DNA of 64,000 nucleotides from CAYGZL01 sp964354345 (GTDB lineage Bacteria; Chloroflexota; Anaerolineae; Anaerolineales; UBA4823): NCBI GenBank assembly GCA_964354345.1, contig CAYGZL010000170.1, forward strand, positions 1 through 64,000. The letters are read 5' to 3'. Position numbers and translations under genes: made by a program. Under the pieces are notes generated by a model that saw only the letters and a list, made by a program, of their open reading frames with translations, did not search any database and was not told the origin of the DNA. Shown piece by piece: positions 24,709 to 32,546 of this stretch; positions within the stretch are counted from its first letter, which is position 1, and each line of letters opens with the position of its first letter.

Positions 24709-25302
24709 TCACAAATTCTCGTAATTCAATTCTTTCAGCTTCTCACTGCCGATGAAACCTTCCAGCCCCAGGTTCTTGCGCAGGGTTAATCTGCCATAGT
24801 GTAAGCGCGATTTAACCGTTCCGGCTGGAATTTCCAGGATTTCAGCAATTTCTTGAATGGATAGATCATCCAGGAAATACAAAACGACTACAATCCGTTG
24901 GGGTAACGGCAAACGCTCCACGGCACCCTGGATGCGTTCCCAATCATCATTCTGCTCTACAACTGCATCAACTGTGACGTGTACCGGGTGGGATAACCAG
25001 TCGGTCCAATCATCGAGCGAATGCAGCCAACGCCGGTTGCGTTTGATCCAGGTGTAGGTTAAATTGGTCGTCATGCGGTAGAGCCAGGGTTCCAGGGGTC
25101 GCTGCCGGTCGATATGCCTGGCAAAGCGATGCAGGCGTAAGAAGACATCCTGCAGTAAGTCACTCGCCGCATCTGGATCTCCGGTAATAGCCAGAGCGGT
25201 CCGAAATACCAACTGCCGATAACGATCGTAAAGCAAACCTAGCGCTTCAAGATCGCCTCTTTGTAATCGGACGATTAATTCTTGCGTGCTGATGTCAGTC
25301 AT
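24709..25302 (-). CDS. ECF-type RNA polymerase sigma factor
   Basis: Group IV sigma factor, 197 residues. Region 2 spans about residues 20-90 (LYDRYRQLVFRTALAITGDP, DLLQDVFLRLHRFA, RPLEPWLYRMTTNLTYTWIK). Region 4 (about 125-185) has LPLPQRIVVVLYFLDDLSIQ and the helix-turn-helix with EIAEILEIPAGTVKSRLHYG. No region 1.1 or 3. First gene of an operon with an 82-residue protein and a family-5 binding lipoprotein, an uncommon pairing. No clear Shine-Dalgarno sequence precedes the ATG. An inverted repeat lies 10-44 nt upstream. Confidence 0.92.
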   Translation of the reverse strand: MTDISTQELIVRLQRGDLEALGLLYDRYRQLVFRTALAITGDPDAASDLLQDVFLRLHRFARHIDRQRPLEPWLYRMTTNLTYTWIKRNRRWLHSLDDWTDWLSHPVHVTVDAVVEQNDDWERIQGAVERLPLPQRIVVVLYFLDDLSIQEIAEILEIPAGTVKSRLHYGRLTLRKNLGLEGFIGSEKLKELNYENL

Positions 25303-25311
25303 AAAATTATT

Positions 25312-25346
25312 GGATTGTCGTTAATAAATTTACTCATGGACAATCC
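25312..25346. promoter_or_regulatory. Inverted repeat upstream of the sigma-factor gene
   Basis: GGATTGTC (25312-25319) and GACAATCC (25339-25346), exact reverse complements 19 bases apart, starting 10 nt upstream of the sigma-factor ATG. The half-sites and the roughly two-turn centre distance suit a dimeric DNA-binding regulator. A transcript stem is an alternative. Confidence 0.4.
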
Positions 25347-25372
25347 GATTGGTTCAATTGATTTTACCACGG

Positions 25373-26293
25373 CTAATCATCGGCCTTTTCAAGGTCTTCT
25401 TCCCCGCCAAAGCGCATGCGCAGGTAAGAACGATGGCGTGCCGGATGGATCTGGCCCTCAGCCACGGCCGCCAATACCGCACACCCCGGCTCCTGGCGAT
25501 GGGTGCAATTGCTGAATGCGCAGTCAGCCACCCGCTCGCGCATCTCGGGGAAATAAGCGTCTAACTCTTCGGCTTCAATGTCCCAAAAAGCCAGGGCCTT
25601 AAGACCAGGCGTATCAGCGACATATCCTCCATTTTCGAGCGGAAATAATTCGCGGACAACCGTCGTATGGCGACCTTTGCGGGTTACTGTGCTGACTTTC
25701 CGGACGGCTAACCCTAGACCGGCTTGAATTGCATTCAGCAGGCTGGATTTCCCTGCGCCGGAAGGGCCGCTGAGCAGCGATATTTTATTCGTTAATGTTG
25801 TATGTAATTCATTAATACCTGACTGGTGAGTACATGAAGTAAAGACCACCGGATAGCCGATCGATTGATACCGGGCGAACAATTCAATCGCCTTTTCCGG
25901 ACTGACCAGGTCAATTTTGTTTGCCACGATGATGGCTGGCAGGCCCTGTTTTTCGGCAATTACTAAGAAACGGTCCAGCATCCCAAAGCGGGGAGCAGGA
26001 TGTGAACAGGCGAAGACCAATACAATCTGATCTGGATTGGCAATCAAAACCTGCTGATAGAGACCCTGGGGGTTAGGCGCCAGGCGGGAGAACAAGTGCT
26101 GGCGCGGTTCGATTGCCTCGATGACTCCATTATTGGAGTCCAAAGGTGTGATTTTCACCCAATCGCCGACAGCGATGATATCGCCCTGGCGTGGACCGTG
26201 TTTCAATTTCCCCCTCAAGCGGCAAACATAGCTGCCTTGATCCGTTGAGACGGTATAAAACCCCGATTGAGACCGTACGATCAGACCACGCAT
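25373..26293 (-). CDS. rsgA: Ribosome small-subunit-dependent GTPase A
   Basis: Late 30S-subunit assembly GTPase, 306 residues. The circularly permuted G-motif order of the family is visible: VANKID (G4) comes before GPSGAGKSSLLNAI (G1), then RHTTVVREL and VADTPGLKAL (G3). An N-terminal OB-fold precedes (IIAVGDWVKITPLD), and the C-terminal zinc motif is CAFSNCTHRQEPGCAV. Last gene of the maf-PBP-rsgA series on the minus strand, starting 5 nt after the PBP gene. Confidence 0.94.
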   Translation of the reverse strand: MRGLIVRSQSGFYTVSTDQGSYVCRLRGKLKHGPRQGDIIAVGDWVKITPLDSNNGVIEAIEPRQHLFSRLAPNPQGLYQQVLIANPDQIVLVFACSHPAPRFGMLDRFLVIAEKQGLPAIIVANKIDLVSPEKAIELFARYQSIGYPVVFTSCTHQSGINELHTTLTNKISLLSGPSGAGKSSLLNAIQAGLGLAVRKVSTVTRKGRHTTVVRELFPLENGGYVADTPGLKALAFWDIEAEELDAYFPEMRERVADCAFSNCTHRQEPGCAVLAAVAEGQIHPARHRSYLRMRFGGEEDLEKADD

Positions 26294-26298
26294 CTTAA

Positions 26299-28512
26299 TT
26301 ATGGCGCCGGGATAGGAGTAGCTGATTCTTCCGGTGCCGGCGTCCGGGTTACATTATACGTGGCTTCCCAGTCGTAGAGCTTGCCTGGTATGCCATAAAA
26401 ATATAATTCAACAATCCGGCGGAAGATCGGCGCAGCATAGTCGGATCCCTCGCCAACGTTTTCAGCGATGACGACGGCGGCAATGTCGGGTTTATCCGCT
26501 TGTTCGGCTAAGGTATAGCCGGCAAACCAGGCATGGGGCAATCCCGAGCCGGATTGGGCTGTGCCAGTTTTTCCTGCCACGGGGATATCTAACCCCACGA
26601 AGACATGATACGCCGTGCCGCGTGGTTTGACACTTTTGACTACCCCCAACAGGGCTTGTTGAAGGACTTCCAGTGTCCCGGCTTGGACAGGCAGTATCCC
26701 CAGTACTTTGGGTTGAATCTGGAAAACCATAGTTCCATCTGGGGAGGTAATGTGGTCAATGACTTGCGGTCGGAGAAGCTTACCACCATTCCCAATTGCA
26801 GCGATAAAGTCAGCCACTTGCAAAGGGGTGACCAGCAGATCCCCCTGACCGATGGCGCCGTTGGTCGCGTCGATTACCGTGGTTGGCGTGACCACCTGCC
26901 CGGCAGCTTCGTCAACTACCTCAATTTGAGTTGGGCGACCCAGACCAAAGGAGCGGGCCATGTCTGGGATGGCTGTCGCCAGGTCATGGTTGAAAAGATC
27001 TAATCCAATATGAAAGAAGAAAGGGTTGCACGAACGGATCAAACCCTGAGGTAGGGTCAGCGTACCGCTGGCAGGCAAACCGTATGAGGAAGTCCAATCG
27101 TAGAGGGTGGCGCCGGGTATCTCAGTAAATGTTTGTCCGCAATAGTAAGTGGTGTCGGGGGTATAACGACCGCTTTCTAATGCAGCAGCCAGGGTAATAA
27201 TTTTAAACACCGATCCGAGTGGATATTGCCCTTGTGTTGCCCGGTTCAGGAGAGGTTGGTCTTGCTGATTGATTTCTGAGAGCAGTTCTTCACTATTAAA
27301 ATTGATCGGTTCGAAAGCGTTCGGGTCAAAGCCAGGTGAAGACACCATTGCCAGGATCTGACCTGTATCTCGCTCTAATACGACGATCGCCCCGCGCAGG
27401 CTACCCATGGCTTGCTGAGCGGCTAACTGGAAGTCTCGATCGAGGGTTGTATAAATTGCCTGAGACGGTTGGGCCTGAGTCTCTGCCAAACGGGTAATGG
27501 GTTGTCCCTGGGCATTATAGACGTAAAGCGCGCCACCGCGCTTACCGAGTAAATATGCTTCTCCCCATTTCTCTATACCTGAGCGCCCCACCCGTTCGTC
27601 GGGTTGGTATCCCAGGCGTAGATAAGCATCAATTTCTTCTGCCGGGATAGGGCTGACATAGCCAACCAGTTGTGGGGCGATCCCTTTATCAAAATAATAG
27701 CGGGATTTATATGGACGCATCACCAGACCGCTCAATTGGGATAATGCCTCATACCGGCTGGCGATCCGATCGGCAGACACCTCCCCAAGGGGCAGGTACC
27801 ACTCCTTTCCAATGGGAAAATCGGCGTACATGGCTTTTATGGTATCTTCCGTAAGCCCTGTCAAATCATATAATTCAGCGAACAGGGTGGCAGCCTGAGC
27901 CGGGTCGATCTGATCTGGATATAATCCCAAGGCGGTCGCATCAGCTTGAGCGACCAACGCATGCCCATTCCGATCATAGATGTTGGCGCGCGCCGGAATA
28001 TAATCCTGGCGATCCATCTTCAGGTAATTACTTCCTTTAAGTTGGGGTAATACCAGTGTGTCATCCCACTGGACGCGCCATTCACCGTTTTCGAGGCTCA
28101 AGTTCATCAAGGCATCGGCTTTGATGTCCCCAACCAGAACGCTGTGTAAGATGACCTGGTAGCTGATTTGGGCATTCTCTGGGTTGGTCAACACCGATAA
28201 GATCTCATAATCTACATTTTTCAATGCGGCTTCAGTGGCGATCCCTTGATAATGGCGTGTGAACTCCTGCTCGCTGATAGCGTCCCGGCTGATTGAAGTC
28301 AGCAATTGATACATATCTGGATAGCGCTCTGCTCTCCAGGCTTCCAGATAGGCCTGGCCAGCGGCCTTGGTTTTCAATCCAACGCTCGCCTCCACCGGTT
28401 GGCTCTGGCTGGTGGGTGGATTGGTTACACCTTCTTGTGGGGTGGAAAGGTCAGTGCATCCAGTTGCCATGACCAGCATGATAATTAGGGCGGTCCAGAA
28501 ACGCGTTCGCAT
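26299..28512 (-). CDS. Class B penicillin-binding protein, lipoprotein type
   Basis: Peptidoglycan transpeptidase, about 737 residues. The N-terminus has a signal peptide with lipobox-like MATGC. An NTF2-like MecA_N-type domain (about residues 35-150) follows, then a dimerisation/linker region, then the transpeptidase. Active-site motifs are complete: SVFK (Ser nucleophile) in YPLGSVFKIITLA, SCN in RSCNPFFFHI, and KTG in VAGKTGTAQ. MecA_N-containing members resemble the low-affinity PBP2a/PBP3-like group. The ATG at 28512 is preferred over the longer frame because the maf stop lies immediately upstream. Confidence 0.88.
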   Translation of the reverse strand: MRTRFWTALIIMLVMATGCTDLSTPQEGVTNPPTSQSQPVEASVGLKTKAAGQAYLEAWRAERYPDMYQLLTSISRDAISEQEFTRHYQGIATEAALKNVDYEILSVLTNPENAQISYQVILHSVLVGDIKADALMNLSLENGEWRVQWDDTLVLPQLKGSNYLKMDRQDYIPARANIYDRNGHALVAQADATALGLYPDQIDPAQAATLFAELYDLTGLTEDTIKAMYADFPIGKEWYLPLGEVSADRIASRYEALSQLSGLVMRPYKSRYYFDKGIAPQLVGYVSPIPAEEIDAYLRLGYQPDERVGRSGIEKWGEAYLLGKRGGALYVYNAQGQPITRLAETQAQPSQAIYTTLDRDFQLAAQQAMGSLRGAIVVLERDTGQILAMVSSPGFDPNAFEPINFNSEELLSEINQQDQPLLNRATQGQYPLGSVFKIITLAAALESGRYTPDTTYYCGQTFTEIPGATLYDWTSSYGLPASGTLTLPQGLIRSCNPFFFHIGLDLFNHDLATAIPDMARSFGLGRPTQIEVVDEAAGQVVTPTTVIDATNGAIGQGDLLVTPLQVADFIAAIGNGGKLLRPQVIDHITSPDGTMVFQIQPKVLGILPVQAGTLEVLQQALLGVVKSVKPRGTAYHVFVGLDIPVAGKTGTAQSGSGLPHAWFAGYTLAEQADKPDIAAVVIAENVGEGSDYAAPIFRRIVELYFYGIPGKLYDWEATYNVTRTPAPEESATPIPAP

Positions 28513-28514
28513 AA

Positions 28515-29159
28515 TTAATCGTAGATCAGGCACTCAGTCGCAAGGGTGGCCCGGCAGGCTTGCCAGGGTTGATTGGTGGCCGGTTGACCGCACTTTTCCA
28601 TTAATCGATTCAGATGGCAAACTGGCAGACCCATCACGTTCGCAGCACACCCCTGCAGTTTAGCTACCGGACGAAACGCGGAGTGTTGGATTGCATACCC
28701 ACCGGCTTTATCAAACGGATCTCCGCTTGCGATGTAATCAATTATTTCATTGTCTGTATAAGCGCGCAGGGTAACCTGTGTAACACATAGATCCTGGTAC
28801 CATTTAAGGGTTTCGGTATCGAATAGAGCCAACGCAGTAAAAACCTGATGAGTTCGACCGCGCAAGAGGCGCAGCATGGTTTCTGCTTCAGCCGAGGTAG
28901 CTGGCTTACCTAGGATAGCTTCATTATCCACTACGGCAGTGTCAGCAGCTAAGACCAGGTTGCCAGTTCTCTCTGCTTCAGATAGCTGCAAAAAGGATGT
29001 CCAGGCCTTTTCTCTGGCCAGCCGCAATACGTAATCCCCCGGACTTTCTTTTGGCAATGGGCGTTCGTCGATCTGGGACGGTAACACACGAAATGCCCAT
29101 CCCGCGGCGGTGATTAATTGCTTGCGCCGGGGTGAGTTTGAAGCTAAAATTAGCATCAT
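28515..29159 (-). CDS. maf: Maf-type nucleotide pyrophosphatase
   Basis: Hydrolyses non-canonical or modified nucleoside triphosphates (house-cleaning), 214 residues. Signature LILASNSPRRKQLITAAGW at the N-terminus, then LAADTAVVDNEAILGKPA and YIASGDPFDKAGGYAIQ, all in family order. The start is the first of two adjacent ATGs, six bases after an extended -10 box. It heads the maf-PBP-rsgA operon. Confidence 0.93.
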   Translation of the reverse strand: MMLILASNSPRRKQLITAAGWAFRVLPSQIDERPLPKESPGDYVLRLAREKAWTSFLQLSEAERTGNLVLAADTAVVDNEAILGKPATSAEAETMLRLLRGRTHQVFTALALFDTETLKWYQDLCVTQVTLRAYTDNEIIDYIASGDPFDKAGGYAIQHSAFRPVAKLQGCAANVMGLPVCHLNRLMEKCGQPATNQPWQACRATLATECLIYD

Positions 29160-29165
29160 CGTTCG

Positions 29166-29174
29166 ATTCTAACA
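29166..29174 (-). promoter_or_regulatory. Extended -10 box placing the start at the maf ATG
   Basis: Minus-strand TGTTAGAAT, an extended -10. Exactly six bases (CGAACG) separate it from the maf ATG at 29159, with no room for a ribosome-binding site. No good -35 is seen. Predicted leaderless transcript. Confidence 0.5.
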
Positions 29175-29258
29175 TACTCTCCCTGGTGCTCGTGACTCAG
29201 GCGATGTACATTCTTTAAATAAACTTCGGGTTCTTGGATGGGAGAACGGGAGGACAGG

Positions 29259-29831
29259 ATGCAGGCCTTGCGAGATCGGATTCTACGCGAAGGAAAAAAC
29301 CTGGGAAATGGCATCTTGAAGGTGGATGGGTTTATCAATCATCAGGTTGATCCCCGGTTAATGGATGCCTGCGGACAAGAATTTGCCCATCGTTTTCAAA
29401 CGGTGGGCACGACTAAAGTTCTCACCGCTGAGATATCCGGTATTGCGCCAGCCCTGATGACCGCCTTTCACCTGGGTGTTCCGGTCGTTTATGCTCGCAA
29501 GCATAAGCCGATTACGATGCCCGATCAGGTTTTTTTAACCTTGACGCCTTCACATACGAAAATCCGTACAGTGGAATTAATCATCTCGCCTGAATACCTG
29601 GCTGGAGGTGAAAAGGTTTTAATTATTGATGATTTCCTGGCGACCGGCGCGACGATCCTGGGGTTAGTCCGCCTGGCTCAGACGGCAGGTGCGATTATTG
29701 TGGGGGTGGGCGCTTTAATCGAGAAGATCTTTGAAGGTGGGCGTAACGCGCTCGCTTACCTGGGTGTCCCGGTCGAGTCACTGACCTGTATCCGATCGAT
29801 GGAGGGGGATACGATCATTTTTGAGGACTGA
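29259..29831 (+). CDS. xpt: Xanthine phosphoribosyltransferase
   Basis: Converts xanthine (and possibly guanine) with PRPP to XMP, 190 residues. Start at the ATG at 29259, preceded by GGGAGGACAGG and aligning with the family N-terminus (MQALRDRILREG). Family blocks: ILKVDGFINHQVDP, TTKVLTAEISGIAPA, VVYARKHKPITM, and the PRPP loop VLIIDDFLATGATI. guaA follows 53 nt later, so XMP made here would feed GMP synthase. I saw no purine-riboswitch core in the 99 nt upstream. Confidence 0.93.
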   Translation: MQALRDRILREGKNLGNGILKVDGFINHQVDPRLMDACGQEFAHRFQTVGTTKVLTAEISGIAPALMTAFHLGVPVVYARKHKPITMPDQVFLTLTPSHTKIRTVELIISPEYLAGGEKVLIIDDFLATGATILGLVRLAQTAGAIIVGVGALIEKIFEGGRNALAYLGVPVESLTCIRSMEGDTIIFED

Positions 29832-29884
29832 TGGACGCACCAAATTTCCAGGCGCGATGTTTTGTCGGGTAACATGGTCGTGAT

Positions 29885-31450
29885 ATGGACACCATTGCTA
29901 TCCTTGATTTCGGCTCTCAATATTCGCAAATAATTGCCAGACGAGTACGGGAACACCTGGTATTCAGCGAATTGTTTCCCTGGAACGCTTCGCCGGAGCA
30001 GGTGCTGGCCATCCAGCCGAAGGGCTTTATCCTTTCAGGAGGTCCAGCTTCAGTCTATGAAGCTGGAGCGCCCCATATTCTTCCCTATGTGTTGGCAGCC
30101 GGCTTGCCGATATTAGGCATTTGTTATGGAATGCAAGCTTTGACCGACGCTTTACATGGTCGGGTTGCCCCATCGGCAGAGCGGGAGTATGGCTCAGTTG
30201 ATCTTGAGGTGGTTGCTGTGAATCCCCTCCTTCCCATCGGAAACCAACCTGTCTGGATGTCGCATGGCGACCGCATTGAACAGCTACCTTTAGGTTTCAT
30301 CGTTTTAGGTCGAAGTGGCAACTCTCCGGTTGCGGTCATGGGCGATCTTTCCCGTCATTATTATGGTTTACAGTTCCACCCGGAAGTACACCACACTCCC
30401 GGTGGGGCAGAGATCTTGCGCAGGTTCGTTCTCGACATTTGCCTGGCCAAACCAGATTGGACGCCGAATTCGATTATTAATGAAAGCGTCCAGTGCATCC
30501 GGAAGCAGGTTGGCGATGCGCCAGTCATATCTGCAGTGAGCGGTGGAGTCGACTCGAGTGTAGCCACGGCGTTGGTGCAAAAGGCGGTCGGTGACCAGCT
30601 TATGGCAATTTTCGTCGACACAGGTCTTTTACGCCAGGATGAAGGCGCCCAGGTGCAGGCGGCGTTACACGAAAACCTGGGCATTGAGTTGATTTCGGTG
30701 AACGCCGCGGATCAATTCCTTAACTCCTTGCTCGGTGTGACCGACCCCGAAAAAAAGCGGCGAATTATTGGGGAATTGTTCATCCGGACATTTGAAGATC
30801 AGGCGCGCCAGTTAGGGTTGCTGCAGGCTCCGCGTCGTTTTCTGGTGCAGGGTACGATTTATCCGGATGTAATTGAGTCGAATGCGGCGCAAAGCAGGGC
30901 TCAACGCATCAAAACCCATCACAATGTCGGTGGTTTGCCCGAGCAAATGAACTTTGAACTGGTTGAGCCACTGCGGATTTTGTTCAAAGATGAAGTGCGT
31001 GTGGTCGGTGAGGCGCTGGGTTTGCCGCATGAACTTGTGTGGCGGCAACCGTTTCCGGGACCTGGCCTGGCTGTGCGCTGCCTGGGCGAAATTACACGAG
31101 AACGGTTAGAAAGTCTGCGCGCGGCGGATGCGATTGTGACCAGCGAGTTGGCTGCGGCAGGTTTGCTAAAGACTACTGGTAACGGGGAGGTCCTCTTTGG
31201 CACTGCCCAGGCTTTTGCGGTTCTGCTTCCAGTTCGTACCGTAGGCGTCATGGGCGACCAGCGAACTTACCAGGAAGTAATTGCCTTACGCGCCGTGACG
31301 ACTGAAGATTTCATGACCGCCGATTGGGCTCGTTTACCGTATGAGCTCATGGCGCGTATCTCGAACCGGATTGTCAACGAAGTCAAAGGGATCAACCGGG
31401 TAGTTTATGATATTACCAGTAAACCCCCTGCAACCATCGAGTGGGAATGA
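29885..31450 (+). CDS. guaA: GMP synthase (glutamine-hydrolysing)
   Basis: XMP to GMP, cytoplasmic, 521 residues. The N-terminal class I glutamine amidotransferase has [18 protein letters not shown], the nucleophile Cys in GICYGMQAL and the HPEVHHT triad part. The ATP-pyrophosphatase domain has the P-loop [12 protein letters not shown]. The C-terminal dimerisation domain ends [11 protein letters not shown], the normal terminus. Spacing and orientation suggest co-transcription with xpt for purine salvage. Confidence 0.97.
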   Translation: MDTIAILDFGSQYSQIIARRVREHLVFSELFPWNASPEQVLAIQPKGFILSGGPASVYEAGAPHILPYVLAAGLPILGICYGMQALTDALHGRVAPSAEREYGSVDLEVVAVNPLLPIGNQPVWMSHGDRIEQLPLGFIVLGRSGNSPVAVMGDLSRHYYGLQFHPEVHHTPGGAEILRRFVLDICLAKPDWTPNSIINESVQCIRKQVGDAPVISAVSGGVDSSVATALVQKAVGDQLMAIFVDTGLLRQDEGAQVQAALHENLGIELISVNAADQFLNSLLGVTDPEKKRRIIGELFIRTFEDQARQLGLLQAPRRFLVQGTIYPDVIESNAAQSRAQRIKTHHNVGGLPEQMNFELVEPLRILFKDEVRVVGEALGLPHELVWRQPFPGPGLAVRCLGEITRERLESLRAADAIVTSELAAAGLLKTTGNGEVLFGTAQAFAVLLPVRTVGVMGDQRTYQEVIALRAVTTEDFMTADWARLPYELMARISNRIVNEVKGINRVVYDITSKPPATIEWE

Positions 31451-31498
31451 ACGTATAGAATATTAAATATATCTAGTAAAAGATAAGGAGAAAGACTC

Positions 31499-32443
31499 AT
31501 GGACTTCGGATCAGTTCTTTTAAATGCTTGGAAAATTATTTGGAAACATAAGATCCTTTGGATCTTCGGCATTCTGGCCAGTTGTGGGAGTGTGAATCCG
31601 AACTCTGGTGGTTCACGCGTATCCTATCAGGGTGAATTACCCGCCCAAGTTAGCGAGTTTTTCCAAAAAATGCCGGACTGGCAATTTGTTTTACTTGTGC
31701 TTGGTATTGTAGCTGTGATTTTTATCCTGGTGATTCTGGCCGTCTTTTTGTCAACAATTGGACGGATTGGGATGATCCGGGGGACGATGCACGTCGACTC
31801 AGGCACAAAGGAGTTGTTATTTGGTGAATTGTTCAAAGGTAGCATGCCTTATTTCTGGCGAGTATTCGGCTTGAACTTGTTGGTCGGCCTGATGGTATTC
31901 GTGATCGCGGTTGGTTTCTTGGTGTACGCGATTATAGCTACGATATCGTCATTGGGCTTAGCCTTGATTTGCCTGATTCCCTCGCTGTGTTTAATAGTTC
32001 CAATTATGTGGTTTATTGAAGTCCTGATTACCCAATCCAGTATTGCCATGGTCGTGGATAATCTTGGGATCTTGGAGGGATTGGCGCGGGGCTGGAAGGT
32101 AATTTGGGAAAACATTGGAGTGATGGCTGTGATGGCTCTGATTCTGATTCTTGGGGTGAGCCTGGCAGGCGGTTTAATTATTGGTTTACCGTTCTTTGCC
32201 GTTTTTGGAGCAGTGTTTGCCAACTTGATTACACTCCAACAAATCGCCAACCGAATTTGGTTGTTCATCGCGCTTTTGATTGTTTATTTACCGGTGATGA
32301 TCTGTTTGGCTGGAATTTTGCGTAGTTACACCGAGTCAGCCTGGACTTTGACCTACTTGAGATTAACGGGACGGAAGGTGTACGAAGAGCCCGCGCCCTT
32401 AGAGCCACTGCCCGCGGTGCCAACACCGGATTCAGTGGCATAG
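31499..32443 (+). CDS. Polytopic membrane protein of unknown function
   Basis: A 314-residue protein with about six hydrophobic segments. It begins DFGSVLLNAWKIIWKHKILW, has a soluble loop around residues 40-60, and a region GLARGWKVIWENIGVMAVMA resembling repeated amphipathic-plus-membrane units. This pattern is common in DUF-type proteins related to the membrane part of glycerophosphodiester phosphodiesterases. AAGGAG lies 9 bases before the ATG. A hairpin at 32471-32507 follows. The C-terminus is Pro/Glu-rich and cytoplasmic by the positive-inside rule. Function unknown. Confidence 0.7.
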   Translation: MDFGSVLLNAWKIIWKHKILWIFGILASCGSVNPNSGGSRVSYQGELPAQVSEFFQKMPDWQFVLLVLGIVAVIFILVILAVFLSTIGRIGMIRGTMHVDSGTKELLFGELFKGSMPYFWRVFGLNLLVGLMVFVIAVGFLVYAIIATISSLGLALICLIPSLCLIVPIMWFIEVLITQSSIAMVVDNLGILEGLARGWKVIWENIGVMAVMALILILGVSLAGGLIIGLPFFAVFGAVFANLITLQQIANRIWLFIALLIVYLPVMICLAGILRSYTESAWTLTYLRLTGRKVYEEPAPLEPLPAVPTPDSVA

Positions 32444-32470
32444 AAAACCGTTCTCAGTCAGTAATAATAC

Positions 32471-32507
32471 CGGGCAACCCTGATAGATCCTGATTCAGGA
32501 TTGCCCG
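32471..32507 (+). terminator. Terminator-like hairpin after the 314-residue membrane protein gene
   Basis: CGGGCAA (32471-32477) pairs with TTGCCCG (32501-32507). Inside, CCTGA pairs with TCAGG after one mismatch. TTCCATTG follows. It separates the membrane-protein gene from the VWA-FHA gene, which has its own promoter. Confidence 0.65.
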
Positions 32508-32512
32508 TTCCA

Positions 32513-32540
32513 TTGTCGTCCGGTTAAGTTGTGCTAAAAT
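32513..32540 (+). promoter_or_regulatory. Promoter placing the start at the VWA-FHA gene ATG
   Basis: TTGTCG (32513-32518), a 16-nt spacer ending in TGC, and TAAAAT (32535-32540), an extended -10. The ATG at 32547 follows after six bases. No Shine-Dalgarno sequence. Predicted leaderless transcript. Confidence 0.6.
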
Positions 32541-32546
32541 TTAACT

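Noticed and set aside
29160..29258. Purine riboswitch upstream of xpt
   Set aside because: Expected from Bacillus, but the 99-nt divergent gap lacks the conserved three-way-junction core and any terminator.
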